Origin: Shinella sp. XGS7
GTDB lineage: Bacteria; Pseudomonadota; Gammaproteobacteria; Burkholderiales; Burkholderiaceae_C
DNA: 64,000 nt
Direction: 5' to 3'
NCBI RefSeq assembly: GCF_020535565.1
Contig: NZ_CP084758.1
Span: forward strand, 4,539,001 to 4,603,000
Below are positions 39,299-49,344 of this stretch, piece after piece. Position numbers and translations under genes: made by a program. Every line of letters starts with the position of its first letter. The first letter of the stretch is position 1. The notes below the pieces were generated by a model that saw nothing but the letters and a program-made list of their open reading frames with translations, did no database searches and was not told the origin of the DNA.

Positions 39299-40474
39299 TC
39301 AGAGCACCTCGAAGACGCCGGCCGCGCCCATGCCGCCGCCGATGCACATGGTCACGCACACGCGCTTGGCGCCGCGGCGCCGGCCCTCGATCAGGGCATG
39401 GCCCGTGAGGCGCTGGCCCGAGACGCCATAGGGATGGCCCAGGGCGATGGCGCCGCCGTTCACATTCAGGCGCTCCATGGGAATGCCCAGGGTATCGGCG
39501 CAGTAGAGCACCTGCACGGCAAAGGCTTCGTTGAGCTCCCAGAGGTCGATGTCGGCCACGCTCAGGCCCAGCTTCTTGAGCACCTTGGGCACGGCGAAGA
39601 CGGGACCGATGCCCATCTCGTCGGGCTCGCAGCCGGCCACGGCAAAGCCCAGGAAGCGGCCCAGGGGCTTGAGGCCATGGGTCTCGGCGTAGGACTCGCT
39701 CACCACCACGCAGGCGCCGGCGCCATCGCTGAACTGGCTGGCATTGCCGGCACTGACCACACCGCCCGGCAGGGCGCTGCGCAGATCCTTGATGCCTTCG
39801 TAGGTGGTGCCTTCGCGCAGACCCTCGTCGGCGCTGAGGGTGACCGACTTCGTCATCAGGCCCATGACCTTGTCGGCCACGCCCATGGTGGTGCTGACGC
39901 TGATCATCTCCTCGGCAAACTTGCCCGCGGCCTGGGCGGCGCAGGCCTTCTGCTGGCTCGCCGCGCCGTACTGGTCCATGCGCTCGCGGCTGATGCCATA
40001 GCGCTGGGCCACGGTCTCGGCGGTCTGCAGCATGCTCCAGTAGATCTCGGGCTTGTGCTCGGAGAGCCAGCTCTCGTGGATCATGTGGCGGTTGGCCTCG
40101 TTCTGCACGCAGGAGATGCTCTCCACGCCGCCGGCCACATACACATCGCCCTCGCCCGCGATGATGCGCTGGGCCGCGGTGGCAATGGTCTGCAGACCGG
40201 AGGAGCAGAAGCGGTTGATGGTGAGGCCCGCCACCGACACCGGCAGGCCGGCGCGCAGCGCGATCTGGCGCGCGATATTGCTGCCGGTGGCGCCCTCGGG
40301 CGTGGCGCAACCCATCAGCACATCCTCCACCGCGCCGGCCTCGATGCCGGCGCGCTCCACGGCGGCACGCACCGCGTGCCCGCCCAGGGTGGCGCCATGG
40401 GTCATATTGAAAGCGCCCTTCCAGCTCTTGGCCAGAGGGGTGCGTGCGGTCGAGACAATCAGGGCTTTGCTCAT
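39299..40474 (-). CDS. Acetyl-CoA acyltransferase (thiolase)
   Basis: A 391-residue thiolase that cleaves 3-ketoacyl-CoA in the last step of beta-oxidation. The nucleophilic Cys is in [10 protein letters not shown] (about residue 89), the His in [16 protein letters not shown] (about 348) and the second Cys in [14 protein letters not shown] (about 378). The start [14 protein letters not shown] at 40474 is the family N-terminus; the reading back to 40525 is not supported. It is 25 nt downstream of the fadB-like gene, its usual partner. Confidence 0.95.
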   Translation of the reverse strand: MSKALIVSTARTPLAKSWKGAFNMTHGATLGGHAVRAAVERAGIEAGAVEDVLMGCATPEGATGSNIARQIALRAGLPVSVAGLTINRFCSSGLQTIATAAQRIIAGEGDVYVAGGVESISCVQNEANRHMIHESWLSEHKPEIYWSMLQTAETVAQRYGISRERMDQYGAASQQKACAAQAAGKFAEEMISVSTTMGVADKVMGLMTKSVTLSADEGLREGTTYEGIKDLRSALPGGVVSAGNASQFSDGAGACVVVSESYAETHGLKPLGRFLGFAVAGCEPDEMGIGPVFAVPKVLKKLGLSVADIDLWELNEAFAVQVLYCADTLGIPMERLNVNGGAIALGHPYGVSGQRLTGHALIEGRRRGAKRVCVTMCIGGGMGAAGVFEVL

Positions 40475-40499
40475 GATGGCGGCTCGCTTGAATTCGTGA

Positions 40500-42593
40500 T
40501 CAGGTGAAGGACTTGCCCTCGGCAACCAGGCGCTTGATCAGCGGCGCGGGCTCCCAGAACTTGGCATCGTCGGCCGGGTTGCGGGCAAAGCGCTGCATGG
40601 CCTGCACCACATTGAAAAGGCCCACGGTGTCGGCATAGCACATGGGGCCGCCGCGCCACAGCGGGAAGCCGTAGCCGGTGAGGTAGACCATGTCCACGTC
40701 GGAGGCGCGCTGGGCAATGCCCTCCTCCAGCAGATGGGCGGCCTCGTTCACCAGGGCGAAGACCAGGCGGTGCACGATCTCCTCGTCGCTGATGGCGCGG
40801 GGCGTGGCGCCGATGGCCTCGCGGTGCTTGGCCAGCATGGCCTCCACCACGGCCGAGGGCATCGCGTCGCGCTTGCCGGGCTGGTAGTCGTACCAGCCTG
40901 CACCGGTCTTCTGGCCGAAGCGGCCCAGCTCGCACAGGCGGTCGGCGCTGGCCGAGTAGCGCAGATGAGGCTTCTCCACATAGCGGCGCTTGCGGATGGC
41001 CCAGCCGATGTCATTGCCGGCCAGATCGCCCATGCGGAAGGGGCCCATGGCGAAGCCGAACTTCTCCACCGCGCGGTCCACCTGCTGTGGCGTGCAGCCC
41101 TCGTCCAGCAGAAAGCCTGCCTGGCGGCTGTACTGCTCGATCATGCGGTTGCCGATGAAGCCGTCGCACACGCCCGAGACCACCGCGGTCTTCTTGATCT
41201 TCTTGGCCAGGGCCATCACCGTGGCCAGCACATCCTTGGCGGCGTGCTCGCCGCGCACCACCTCCAGCAGCTTCATCACATTGGCCGGGCTGAAGAAGTG
41301 CAGGCCCAGCACATCCTGCGGGCGCTGGGTGAAGGCCGCGATTCTGTTGACGTCCAGGGTCGAGGTGTTGGAGGCCAGGATGGCGCCGGGCTTCATCACC
41401 GCGTCCAGCTGCTTGAACACCGCCTCCTTGACCGAGAGCTCCTCGAACACCGCCTCGATCACCAGATCGGCCTCGCGGATGTCCTCATAGCTCAGGGTGC
41501 TGGACAGCAGGGCCATGCGCTGCTGGTACTTGTCTTCCTTGAGCTTGCCCTTCTTGACCTGGGCCTCGTAGTTCTTGCGGATGGTGGCGATGCCGCGGTC
41601 CAGCGCCTCCTGCTTGGTTTCCAGCAGGGTGACGGGCAGGCCGGCGTTGAGGAAGTTCATCGCGATGCCGCCGCCCATGGTGCCGGCACCGATGACGGCC
41701 ACCTTGGCGATGGGGCGCTGCGGCGTGTCCTCGGGCACATCGCCGATCTTGCTGGCGGCGCGCTCGGCGAAGAAGGCATGGCGCAGGGCCTTGGACTCGG
41801 GCGTCTGCATCAGGGCCACAAAGCCCTCGCGCTCGGCGCGCATGCCGTCCTCGAACTTCATGTTCACCGCGGCGGCGACGGCCTCCAGGCAGCGCAGCGG
41901 CGCCGGGAAGTTGCGGCTCTGTGCGCCCACCATATTGCGGGCGAACTGGAAGTAGGCCTGGGGCTCGGCATGGCGAGCCTTGAGATCGCGCACCTTGGGC
42001 AGGGGGCGCACGGCAGCCACTTCCTGGGCATAGGCGATGGCGCCGGCCAGCAGATCGCCCTCGATGATCTTCTGGAAGAGCTTTTGTCCCGGCACCTGGG
42101 CCAGCAGCTCGCTGGCCACCGGCTCGCCCGAGACGATCATGTTCAGCGCCGGCTCCACGCCCAGGGCGCGCGGCAGGCGCTGGGTGCCACCGGCGCCTGG
42201 CAGCAGGCCCAGCTTGACCTCGGGCAGCGCGATCTTGGCGCCCGGTGCGGCCACGCGGTAGTGGCAGCCCAGGGCCAGCTCGAGACCGCCGCCCATGCAG
42301 ACGCTGTGGATGGCGGCCACTACCGGCTTGCTGCAGTTCTCCACCACCGCGATCAGGGACAGCAGATTGGGCTCGGCCATGGCCTTGGGCGAGCCGAACT
42401 CCCGGATGTCCGCGCCGCCCGAGAAGGCCTTGCCGGCCCCGGTGATGACCACGGCCTGCACCGCGGCGTCGGCCTCGGCCCGGGCAATGCCCTCGGCCGT
42501 GGCGCGCCGGGTCTCGAAGCCCAGGCCGTTGACCGGCGGATTGTTCAGGGTGATCACGGCGATCTCGCCGCGAACTTCGTAGCTTGCAGTCAT
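40500..42593 (-). CDS. Multifunctional 3-hydroxyacyl-CoA dehydrogenase/enoyl-CoA hydratase (FadB/FadJ-like)
   Basis: A 697-residue fusion enzyme for two beta-oxidation steps. The N-terminal crotonase domain has [25 protein letters not shown] with a catalytic Glu and [20 protein letters not shown] with the second. The dehydrogenase domain begins near residue 295 with [19 protein letters not shown], then [18 protein letters not shown] and a C-terminal repeat domain (YDYQPGKRD onwards). AAAGGGG is 8 nt before the ATG. It is the first gene of a six-gene operon, behind a palindromic operator. Confidence 0.95.
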   Translation of the reverse strand: MTASYEVRGEIAVITLNNPPVNGLGFETRRATAEGIARAEADAAVQAVVITGAGKAFSGGADIREFGSPKAMAEPNLLSLIAVVENCSKPVVAAIHSVCMGGGLELALGCHYRVAAPGAKIALPEVKLGLLPGAGGTQRLPRALGVEPALNMIVSGEPVASELLAQVPGQKLFQKIIEGDLLAGAIAYAQEVAAVRPLPKVRDLKARHAEPQAYFQFARNMVGAQSRNFPAPLRCLEAVAAAVNMKFEDGMRAEREGFVALMQTPESKALRHAFFAERAASKIGDVPEDTPQRPIAKVAVIGAGTMGGGIAMNFLNAGLPVTLLETKQEALDRGIATIRKNYEAQVKKGKLKEDKYQQRMALLSSTLSYEDIREADLVIEAVFEELSVKEAVFKQLDAVMKPGAILASNTSTLDVNRIAAFTQRPQDVLGLHFFSPANVMKLLEVVRGEHAAKDVLATVMALAKKIKKTAVVSGVCDGFIGNRMIEQYSRQAGFLLDEGCTPQQVDRAVEKFGFAMGPFRMGDLAGNDIGWAIRKRRYVEKPHLRYSASADRLCELGRFGQKTGAGWYDYQPGKRDAMPSAVVEAMLAKHREAIGATPRAISDEEIVHRLVFALVNEAAHLLEEGIAQRASDVDMVYLTGYGFPLWRGGPMCYADTVGLFNVVQAMQRFARNPADDAKFWEPAPLIKRLVAEGKSFT

Positions 42594-42655
42594 GCTGATG
42601 ACCCCTTTCTTGCGCTGTGCTGCGACCGGGTCCGGCCTTGTCTCGGGGCCGGTTC

Positions 42656-42679
42656 AGAATAGAACGATCGTTCGATTCT
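42656..42679. promoter_or_regulatory. Palindromic operator upstream of the beta-oxidation operon
   Basis: AGAAT-A-GAACGATCGTTC-G-ATTCT is a 24-bp inverted repeat with one mismatched pair; the 12-bp core (42662-42673) is perfect. It lies 63 nt before the fadB-like start. Size and symmetry fit operators of TetR-family repressors of fatty-acid degradation. The regulator is not in the window. Confidence 0.7.
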
Positions 42680-42764
42680 AGGCAGCATTCCCGCGCGGGC
42701 ACTGTCCCAGCCGCGACAAGCGGGCGAGGCGCGCCAGGCTTGGCGCGGCCAGCGCGGGAAAGCC

Positions 42765-43157
42765 CTAGCGCCGCGCCAGGATCTGGGTGGGGGCGAAGGG
42801 GTCTTTGGGCGGCTCGCCGCCCTTGGGGGCCGCGCCCGGTGCACTCGGCGCACTGGGCGGCAGGGGCAGGAAGACCTCGTCGCTGCGGCTGTTGGGGCCG
42901 GTGGGCGAAGCGGCGGCGCTGCTGCTGCGAGCGCCGCCATGCTGGCGCAGCTCGGCCAGCTCGCGCTGCAGCTGCTCCACCTGGCGACGGGCCTGGCTGA
43001 CCTGCTGACCGATCTGCTGGCGCGACTGCTCCAGATGCGTGATGCGCGCGGCCGCGCCACGCAGGCGCCGGCCCAGCCACCAGAAGGTGATTCCGCCCGC
43101 CAGCACCGCCCCACCCAGGGCAGCGCCCAGCAGCGTCAGCACAGTCGTCGCATCCAT
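42765..43157 (-). CDS. Hypothetical single-TM coiled-coil protein
   Basis: About 130 residues. One N-terminal transmembrane helix ([25 protein letters not shown], about 4-28) precedes a predicted coiled coil (about 35-72, [17 protein letters not shown] and onwards). A disordered Ser/Pro-rich tail includes [13 protein letters not shown] and [12 protein letters not shown]. The ATG at 43157 begins just before the helix; a longer form from 43229 would add an Arg-rich segment. No family is recognised. It is transcribed toward the beta-oxidation promoter region. Confidence 0.6.
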   Translation of the reverse strand: MDATTVLTLLGAALGGAVLAGGITFWWLGRRLRGAAARITHLEQSRQQIGQQVSQARRQVEQLQRELAELRQHGGARSSSAAASPTGPNSRSDEVFLPLPPSAPSAPGAAPKGGEPPKDPFAPTQILARR

Positions 43158-43281
43158 CGTGTCTCGCCTCCCGTCCCGCGCGTGCGGCGGGTGTCGGGTC
43201 AATGTAGCGCCGCGGCCCAGGCGAGCCAACGCTTGTTCTAGGGCCTCGCGTCCCCGAAATCGGGGCCGTGGCGAAGCCCGG

Positions 43282-44568
43282 TTAGCCCTTCAGCGAGGCG
43301 GCGAACTCGCTCAGCAGGGCCAGCAAGGCCTCGGGCTGCTCCCAGGGGCTCAGGTGCGAGGCCTCGCCCAGCAGGGCCAGGCGGGCGCCGGGGATGGCCT
43401 CGGCCAGGGCCTGGGCCATGGCCGGCGGCGCGCCCTGGTCCAGGGCTCCGGCGATGACCAGGGTGGGGCAGCGCAGGGCCGGCAGGCGCGGCAGATAGTC
43501 CAGCTCGCGCAGGGCCTGGCAGCTGGCGACATAGCTGGCCGCATCCTGGGCCAGCAGCTGGCGGCGCAGGGCTTCGCAGAGTTCGGGCTGATCGGCGCGA
43601 AAGCCGGCATGCAGATAGCGCTCGCACACCAGGTCCACCACCGCGGCCATGCCGCCGGCACGCACCGCGGCGATGCGCTGGTCCCAGGCAGCGCGCGCCG
43701 CCTCGGGGTAGTGGCCGCTGGTGTGGGCCAGCACCAGGCCGCGCAGCAGCTCGGGGTGCGCCAGGGCCAGGCCTTGCCCCACCATGCCGCCCAGGGACAG
43801 GCCCACGAAGAGCACGGGCCCGCGGCCCCATTCGCGGATCAGGCGGGCCGCGTCGTCCACCAGCTCGTCCAGCCGGTAGGGCCCGGGCGGGCGGGCCGAG
43901 GCGCCATGGCCGCGATGGTCGTAGCGCAGGGTCGGGTGGCCGGCGGCGGCCAGGGCGGCGGCCGGGCCATCCCACAGGTGCAGGTCCAGGCCCAGGGCAT
44001 GGCTGAAGACGATGGGCACGCCCTCCCCCTCCCCCTCCCCCTGCAGCAGCAGATGCAGCTGGGGCTGGCTGAAGGTTTGCTGCGGGCGCGGGCGCGCGGC
44101 GCGGGTGAGCGGCGCGGGCAGGGGCGGCAGGCCCTCGGCCTTGAGGATCTCGCCGGTGATCTTGAAGGCGGTGTTGGCCGCCGGCACGCCGCAGTAGATG
44201 GCGCCCTGCAGCAGGGTCTCGCGGATCATCTCCAGCGTGATGCCGCGGCCCTCGCGGGCGGCGCGCACCGCGGCGCGGCAATGCAGCTCGAACTCCTCCC
44301 AGCGCGCCATGCCCATGGTCATGCCCAGCACCAGCAGGCGGCGGGTGGGCTTGTCCAGGCCGGGGCGGCCCCAGATCTCGTGCCAGGCGTAGCGGGTGAT
44401 GAAGTCCTGGAACTCGGCGTTGAAGGCGGTGGCGCCTTCGGTGGAGCGGCGCACCCAGTCCTCGCCCAGCATGGCGCGGCGGTTGCGCAGGCCGCGCTCG
44501 AAGTCGTCCTCGCGCTGGTCGGGCGCCGACAGGGGCTCGGCAGGCTCAGGCTGATCGGGGGGATTCAT
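43282..44568 (-). CDS. Fused 4-carboxymuconolactone decarboxylase / 3-oxoadipate enol-lactonase (PcaC-PcaD order)
   Basis: A 428-residue bifunctional enzyme of the protocatechuate branch. Residues about 20-145 form the decarboxylase ([44 protein letters not shown]). Residues about 170-428 form an alpha/beta hydrolase with GLSLGG (nucleophile Ser), a catalytic Asp region ([12 protein letters not shown]) and His in [11 protein letters not shown]. The linker contains a GEGEGEG repeat encoded by a G-rich hexanucleotide array. The order is the reverse of actinobacterial PcaL. It overlaps the end of pcaB by 23 nt. Confidence 0.9.
   Translation of the reverse strand: MNPPDQPEPAEPLSAPDQREDDFERGLRNRRAMLGEDWVRRSTEGATAFNAEFQDFITRYAWHEIWGRPGLDKPTRRLLVLGMTMGMARWEEFELHCRAAVRAAREGRGITLEMIRETLLQGAIYCGVPAANTAFKITGEILKAEGLPPLPAPLTRAARPRPQQTFSQPQLHLLLQGEGEGEGVPIVFSHALGLDLHLWDGPAAALAAAGHPTLRYDHRGHGASARPPGPYRLDELVDDAARLIREWGRGPVLFVGLSLGGMVGQGLALAHPELLRGLVLAHTSGHYPEAARAAWDQRIAAVRAGGMAAVVDLVCERYLHAGFRADQPELCEALRRQLLAQDAASYVASCQALRELDYLPRLPALRCPTLVIAGALDQGAPPAMAQALAEAIPGARLALLGEASHLSPWEQPEALLALLSEFAASLKG
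44021..44042 (-). repeat. G-rich hexanucleotide repeat with G-quadruplex potential
   Basis: On the coding strand three GGGGGA units are followed by GGG, giving four G-runs separated by single A residues. It encodes the Gly-Glu repeat linking the PcaC and PcaD domains. Slippage by whole 6-bp units would keep the frame. Confidence 0.75.
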
Positions 44569-45979
44569 GGTGCTTGCAGGGCTGGTCCATCATCTCGGTC
44601 CACTCGGCGCGCAGGCGGGCCAGGCCCGCGGCCACGCCGGCATCGGCCTGGCGGGCCGCGGCCTCCAGATCGAAGAGCGCCTCGATCTCCTCGGGGGCGA
44701 TGCGTGCACGCAGCTCGGCGTGTTCGGTCGGCAGCTGGCGGGCCAGCTCGCGCAAGGGGCGTCCGCGGGCCTGCACCTGCTGGGCCAGCAGCTCCACGGC
44801 GCGATGCCCGCCGGCCTTGCCCCAGACCCGGGCCAGCAGCAGGGCCAGGGCCTCGGCGAAGACCAGATCCTGCTGCTGATCGATATTGGCGCGCATGCGC
44901 CCCAGATCCAGCTGCAGGCCGGCCGCGGCCTGGCTGAGCGCGCGCACCGCCGCATGGCTGCTCAGCAGCAGGCCGCACCACTCGGCCTGCTCGGCCTGCC
45001 AGCCGCCCAGGCCGCGCTCCTGCTCCTGGTCCATGCAGGCCAGCAGGGCCGCCACGCGCTGGGGCGCGCGGCGCGCCGCCGCCAGGGCCTGCATGCAGGC
45101 CACCGGATTGCGCTTGTGCGGCATGGCGCTGGAGCCGCCGGCCCCCGCCTCGCTGAGCTCGCCCACCTCGGCCTGGGCCAGCAGGGCCCAGTCGCGCGCC
45201 AGCTTGCCCAGCGAGCCGGTGAGCACGCCCAGCTCCGCGCCCAGGCGCAGCCAGCGGTCGCGCTGGGTGTGCCAGGCGGTCTCGGGCAGTTTCAGACGCA
45301 GCTCGGCGGCCACCGCGGCGGCCACCGCCGGCCCCTGCTCGCCCAGCGAGGCCAGGGTGCCGGCCGCGCCGCCCAGCTGCAGCAGCAAGGCCTGCTCGGC
45401 CTGGGCGCGCAGGGCCTGGGCCGAGCGCAGCAGGGGCGCGCTCCAGTGGTACAGGCGCGCACGCAGGCTGCTCACCAGGGCGGGCTGCATCAGGGTGCGG
45501 GCCAGCACGGGCACGGCGGCGTGACGCTCGGCCAGGTCCAGCAGATGGCCCAGCAGGGCCAGCAGGTCCTCCTCGATCAGGCACAGGGCGCGTCGGGTCT
45601 GCAGCACCAGGGCGGTGTCGATCACGTCCTGGCTGGTGCTGCCCCAATGCACATAGCCGGCGGCCGCGGGATCGAAGAGCGCCACCGTCTCGCTGAGCTT
45701 GCGCACCAGGGGAATGGCCAGGCTGCCGGCCCGGCCGCTGGCGGCCACCAGGGCGCCCACATCGTAGAGTTCGGCGCGGCACAGGCTGGCAATCGCCTGG
45801 GCCGCTGCCTGGGGAATCACACCCAGGCGCGCCTGACCGCGCGCCAGCGCCGCCTCGAAGTCCATCATGGCCTGGATCATGGCCCGCTCATCGAGCAGGG
45901 CCTGCATCTCGGGCGTGGAAAGAAAAGCCTCGCTGACCAACACGGAGTTTTCTTCTTGCAGTAGCCGGGTTCGGACCAT
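44546..45979 (-). CDS. pcaB: 3-carboxy-cis,cis-muconate cycloisomerase
   Basis: About 477 residues of the fumarase/aspartase superfamily, converting 3-carboxymuconate to 4-carboxymuconolactone, the substrate of the adjacent fusion enzyme. GSTSQDVIDTALVLQ (about 117-131 from this start) and the superfamily signature GSSAMPHKRNPVACM are intact. The start is uncertain: ATG 45979 lacks a clear ribosome binding site, whereas GTG 45943 follows an AAGAAG stretch and gives a length closer to the family. The rest of the pathway (pcaGH, pcaIJ) is not in the window. Confidence 0.88.
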   Translation of the reverse strand: MVRTRLLQEENSVLVSEAFLSTPEMQALLDERAMIQAMMDFEAALARGQARLGVIPQAAAQAIASLCRAELYDVGALVAASGRAGSLAIPLVRKLSETVALFDPAAAGYVHWGSTSQDVIDTALVLQTRRALCLIEEDLLALLGHLLDLAERHAAVPVLARTLMQPALVSSLRARLYHWSAPLLRSAQALRAQAEQALLLQLGGAAGTLASLGEQGPAVAAAVAAELRLKLPETAWHTQRDRWLRLGAELGVLTGSLGKLARDWALLAQAEVGELSEAGAGGSSAMPHKRNPVACMQALAAARRAPQRVAALLACMDQEQERGLGGWQAEQAEWCGLLLSSHAAVRALSQAAAGLQLDLGRMRANIDQQQDLVFAEALALLLARVWGKAGGHRAVELLAQQVQARGRPLRELARQLPTEHAELRARIAPEEIEALFDLEAAARQADAGVAAGLARLRAEWTEMMDQPCKHHESPRSA

Positions 45980-46093
45980 GCTAACGAGGCGGCCCCGCAC
46001 TGCGAGCATGGACAAACCCGCACAGGGATAGCCAGCACGCCATGGCGCTGACCCACAAAGACGGGACCCCGGGGCGCAGACCGCCCAGGGCAC

Positions 46094-46133
46094 AAAAAAG
46101 CCGTGGCGAACCCCGAAGGTCCGCACACGGCTC
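46094..46133 (-). terminator. Intrinsic terminator with UUCG loop after sapC
   Basis: Minus-strand stem AGCCGTG...CACGGCT is extended by GCGGACC/GGTTCGC (two weak or wobble pairs), capped by TTCG and followed by TTTTTT. It lies about 45 nt after the sapC stop. Confidence 0.85.
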
Positions 46134-46175
46134 ATGCCCGTTCGGCCTGGGGCCGCGGGCGCGCTGTGTCTGCGC

Positions 46176-46931
46176 TCAGGCAGCCGCGGTCACGGCGTTG
46201 GCGTGCAGCTGAGCCAGGCGGCTCATATTGCCCAGCGAGACGCGGTGCATCTCGATCAGGGAGCCGATGCCGTTGCGGAAGATCTCCACCACCTTGGCGT
46301 CGTCCAGCTTGCCCAGCTTCTCTTCGTTGATGGCCAGGAAGCCGTCCACGTCCAGCTTCTCGCCATTGGGCAGGGTGGCTTCGAAGCGCATGTCCTGCAG
46401 CAGGTCCAGCTTGACCAGTTCTTCGCAGAACAGGCGGGTGCGCTCGGCCTCGCGCTCGAAGTTCTCGAGGAAGGTGCGGGCGTTCACGGTGAACTCGCTG
46501 GGCTGGCCGTCGGCGGCGAACAGCGAGGTGCCCTCGGTCTCGGAGAAGCCCTTCCACTCGGCGTCGAAGCACACGGCGACCTGGTCACCGCTGTCGATGC
46601 GCGCCATGGCGAAGGGGTAGCGGCGCACATAGGCCGGCAGGTAGCTGCCGCTCCAGGCCGTGTCCTTGACGAACAGATTGCTGCCCGGCTTCAGGCCGAA
46701 CACCGCCAGCGGGGCGATGGCCTGGGGGGCGCCGTCCTTGCCGGCCTCGCCCACGCGCACGAACACGATGGGGTATTCCTTGCAGGCCTCGTTGAATTCC
46801 ACAGCGGCCAGGAACACCGAGTTCAGGCCCGCGGCACGCTCCACCGTCGGCATCTCGGCCTGCAGGCGCAGGTTCTTGTGCTGCTCACGATCCAGCGGCA
46901 CCAGATTGCCGTACATCGGGGGGTTGCTCAT
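46176..46931 (-). CDS. SapC family protein
   Basis: A 251-residue soluble protein of the SapC family (named from Campylobacter surface-array genes; biochemical role unclear). MYGNLVPLDREQHKNLRL at the N-terminus, PIVFVRVG, WSGSYLPAYVRRYPFAM and DGFLAINEEKLGKLDD are family-typical. No signal peptide is visible. The start overlaps the stop of the CNNM/CorC transporter gene (ATGA). In many proteobacteria relatives sit near TonB-dependent receptors; here the partner is an ion-transport-type membrane protein. Confidence 0.88.
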   Translation of the reverse strand: MSNPPMYGNLVPLDREQHKNLRLQAEMPTVERAAGLNSVFLAAVEFNEACKEYPIVFVRVGEAGKDGAPQAIAPLAVFGLKPGSNLFVKDTAWSGSYLPAYVRRYPFAMARIDSGDQVAVCFDAEWKGFSETEGTSLFAADGQPSEFTVNARTFLENFEREAERTRLFCEELVKLDLLQDMRFEATLPNGEKLDVDGFLAINEEKLGKLDDAKVVEIFRNGIGSLIEMHRVSLGNMSRLAQLHANAVTAAA

Positions 46932-48235
46932 TTCTCGTCTTCTCCGTCTTCATCCGCCAGTCGCGTGACCAGCACCTTGTCCACACGTTTGCCGTCGAGA
47001 TCCACGACCTCGAATCTCCACGCGCCCCACTCCACCGCATCGGTCGTGCGCGGCAAGTGCCCCAGCAGCAGCATGATCATGCCGGCCAGGGTGTTGTAGC
47101 GCCCACGATCCTCCTCGGGCAGTTCCTTGATACCCAGGCGGTCCTTCAGCTCGGGCACCGGGATCAGGCCGTCCATCAGCCAGCTCCCGTCCTCGCGCCG
47201 CACCGCCCAGGCTTCACCATCACTCGGGGCCGAGAACTCGCCCGCGATGGCTTCCAGCACATCGCGCAGCGTGATCACGCCCTGCACCTCACCGTACTCG
47301 TCCACCACGAACACCAGCTGGGCGTCCGAACCGCGGAAATGTTCCAGCAGCTCCATGCCCGAGAGCGTCTCGGGCACGAAGATGGGAGCCTCCAGATCCT
47401 CGGCCAGCGAGAGCTGCTGACCCGCGAGCACGCGCTGCAGCAGGCGCTGGGCCGAGACCACGCCCACCACATCGGACAGGCTGCCGCGGCACACCGGATA
47501 GCGGCTGTAGCCATGGGCCTTGAGCATTTCCAGCACCGGGCCGGCACCGTCATCGATGTCCAGCCAGGCGATCTCGGCGCGCGGGATCATCATGGAGCCC
47601 ACCTGGCGCTCGTCCAGGCGGAACACATTGCGCACCATCTGGTGCTCCTGCTCCTCGATCACGCCCGCGTCCAGGCCCTCTTCCAGGCTGGCGGCGATTT
47701 CCTCTTCGGTCACGCCGCGCTGCACCTTGCCGCGCAGGCCCAGCAGACCCAGCGTGGCGTCGGTGGAAAAGCTCAGCAGCTTCACCAGGGGGCGCGCGAT
47801 CAGGGACAGAAACTCCATGGGCGGCGCCACCAGGCGGGCCACGGTCTCGGGATGCATCTGGCCCAGACGCTTGGGCACCAGTTCACCGAAGATGATGGTG
47901 AGCACCGTCAGGATCACCACCACCAGGCCGGTGGCGCTGAGCTCGGCCATGCGCTCGGGCAGATTGAAGACGGCTTGCAGCCACAGGGCCAGGGGGCCGG
48001 AGAAGGCTGCTTCACCCACGATACCGTTCAGCACCCCGATGGAGGTGATGCCGATCTGCACCGTGGACAGGAATTTGGTCGGGTTCTCGTGCAGGTCCAT
48101 GGCGGCCTGCGCGCCTGATTCGCCCCCCTCCACCATCACCTGGAGCCGCGCCTTGCGGCTGGCGGTCAGGGCCATCTCCGACATGGCGAAGAGGCCGTTG
48201 AGAAGAATCAGGAAAATTACAAGCGCAGTGTCCAT
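46928..48235 (-). CDS. Hemolysin family protein (CNNM/CorC-type membrane transporter)
   Basis: A 435-residue inner-membrane protein. The DUF21/CNNM domain (residues 1-190) has four hydrophobic segments, starting ALVIFLILLNGLFAMSEMAL and TVQIGITSIGVLNGIVGE. A CBS pair (about 205-330) contains MIPRAEIAWLDID and FVVDEYGEVQGVITLRDVLE. A C-terminal CorC_HlyC domain follows (about 345-430). Characterised family members act in Mg2+ or related cation transport. Hemolysin is a historical label. Confidence 0.92.
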   Translation of the reverse strand: MDTALVIFLILLNGLFAMSEMALTASRKARLQVMVEGGESGAQAAMDLHENPTKFLSTVQIGITSIGVLNGIVGEAAFSGPLALWLQAVFNLPERMAELSATGLVVVILTVLTIIFGELVPKRLGQMHPETVARLVAPPMEFLSLIARPLVKLLSFSTDATLGLLGLRGKVQRGVTEEEIAASLEEGLDAGVIEEQEHQMVRNVFRLDERQVGSMMIPRAEIAWLDIDDGAGPVLEMLKAHGYSRYPVCRGSLSDVVGVVSAQRLLQRVLAGQQLSLAEDLEAPIFVPETLSGMELLEHFRGSDAQLVFVVDEYGEVQGVITLRDVLEAIAGEFSAPSDGEAWAVRREDGSWLMDGLIPVPELKDRLGIKELPEEDRGRYNTLAGMIMLLLGHLPRTTDAVEWGAWRFEVVDLDGKRVDKVLVTRLADEDGEDEK

Positions 48236-48339
48236 TGAGAGCGTGCCAGTGGTCGAGGATTACCCGCGGTCACGCCGGTTTTTCAGAAGGCCGCAAGCGT
48301 AGCAGAAGCGCATGACGCTTCCGACAGCACAATCCCGGT

Positions 48340-49164
48340 ATGCACTACCTGATCGGCGACCTACAAGGCTGCTGCGACGCCTTCGAGCGCCTGCTGGCCA
48401 CCCTGGACTTTTCCCCCTCGCGCGACCGCCTCTACCTGTTGGGCGATCTGGTCAACCGCGGCCCGGCCTCGCTGGCCACCCTGCGCCGCCTGCAAGAGCT
48501 GGGCGAGGCCGCCACCTGCTTGCTGGGCAACCACGATCTGCACCTGCTGGCCATGGCCGCGGGCGTGCGCAAGCCCCACAAAGGCGACACCGCCCAGGAG
48601 ATCCTGAGCGCCCCCGACCGCGAGGCCCTGCTGGACTGGCTGCGCCAGCAGCGCATGGCCTGCTCCGCCCAGGGCTGGCTGATGGTGCATGCCGGCGTGC
48701 TGCCGGCCTGGACCGCCGCGCAGACCCTGCAGCTGGCCGCCGAGGTGGAAGCCCTGCTGCGCGGCCCCGAGCTGGCCGAATTCCTGCCCCAGATGTACGG
48801 CAACGAGCCCGATCAGTGGGACGAGAGCCTGCGCGGCGTGCCGCGCCTGCGCTGCATCATCAACGCCCTGACCCGGCTGCGCTTTTGCGACGCCCAGGGC
48901 CGCATGGACTTCAAGACCAAGGACAGCGCCGACGCCGCCCCACCCGGCTACATGCCCTGGTTCGAGGTGCCCGGCCGGCGCAGCGCCGGCACGCCCATCG
49001 CCTTCGGCCACTGGTCCACCCTGGGCCAGCTGCTGCGCCCCGATCTGGCCGCGCTGGACAGCGGCTGCGTCTGGGGCGGCCAGCTCAGCGCCCTGCGCGT
49101 GGACGGCGGCCGCCGCGAACTCATCCAGGTGGACTGCGCCCAGGCCCAGGTGCCGGGAGGCTAG
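48340..49164 (+). CDS. apaH: Symmetrical bis(5'-nucleosyl)-tetraphosphatase
   Basis: A 274-residue metallophosphatase that cleaves Ap4A into two ADP and removes Np4-type caps from RNA. Metallophosphatase motifs are in order: GDLQGC (residues 6-11), GDLVNRGP (about 34-41), GNHDLHLL (about 63-70) and HAG. The length matches ApaH. A CACAAT hexamer ends 6 nt before the ATG and no ribosome binding site is visible, so the transcript may be near-leaderless. Confidence 0.96.
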   Translation: MHYLIGDLQGCCDAFERLLATLDFSPSRDRLYLLGDLVNRGPASLATLRRLQELGEAATCLLGNHDLHLLAMAAGVRKPHKGDTAQEILSAPDREALLDWLRQQRMACSAQGWLMVHAGVLPAWTAAQTLQLAAEVEALLRGPELAEFLPQMYGNEPDQWDESLRGVPRLRCIINALTRLRFCDAQGRMDFKTKDSADAAPPGYMPWFEVPGRRSAGTPIAFGHWSTLGQLLRPDLAALDSGCVWGGQLSALRVDGGRRELIQVDCAQAQVPGG

Positions 49165-49205
49165 AATGTGTGCCGCGCATCTGCAAGGGATGCGCGTCAT
49201 TTCAA

Positions 49206-49295
<90 letters not shown>

Positions 49296-49344
49296 GCATG
49301 CGCCGGCGGGTAGATCCACGGGGCCCTCACCAGCACTGCGAGCG

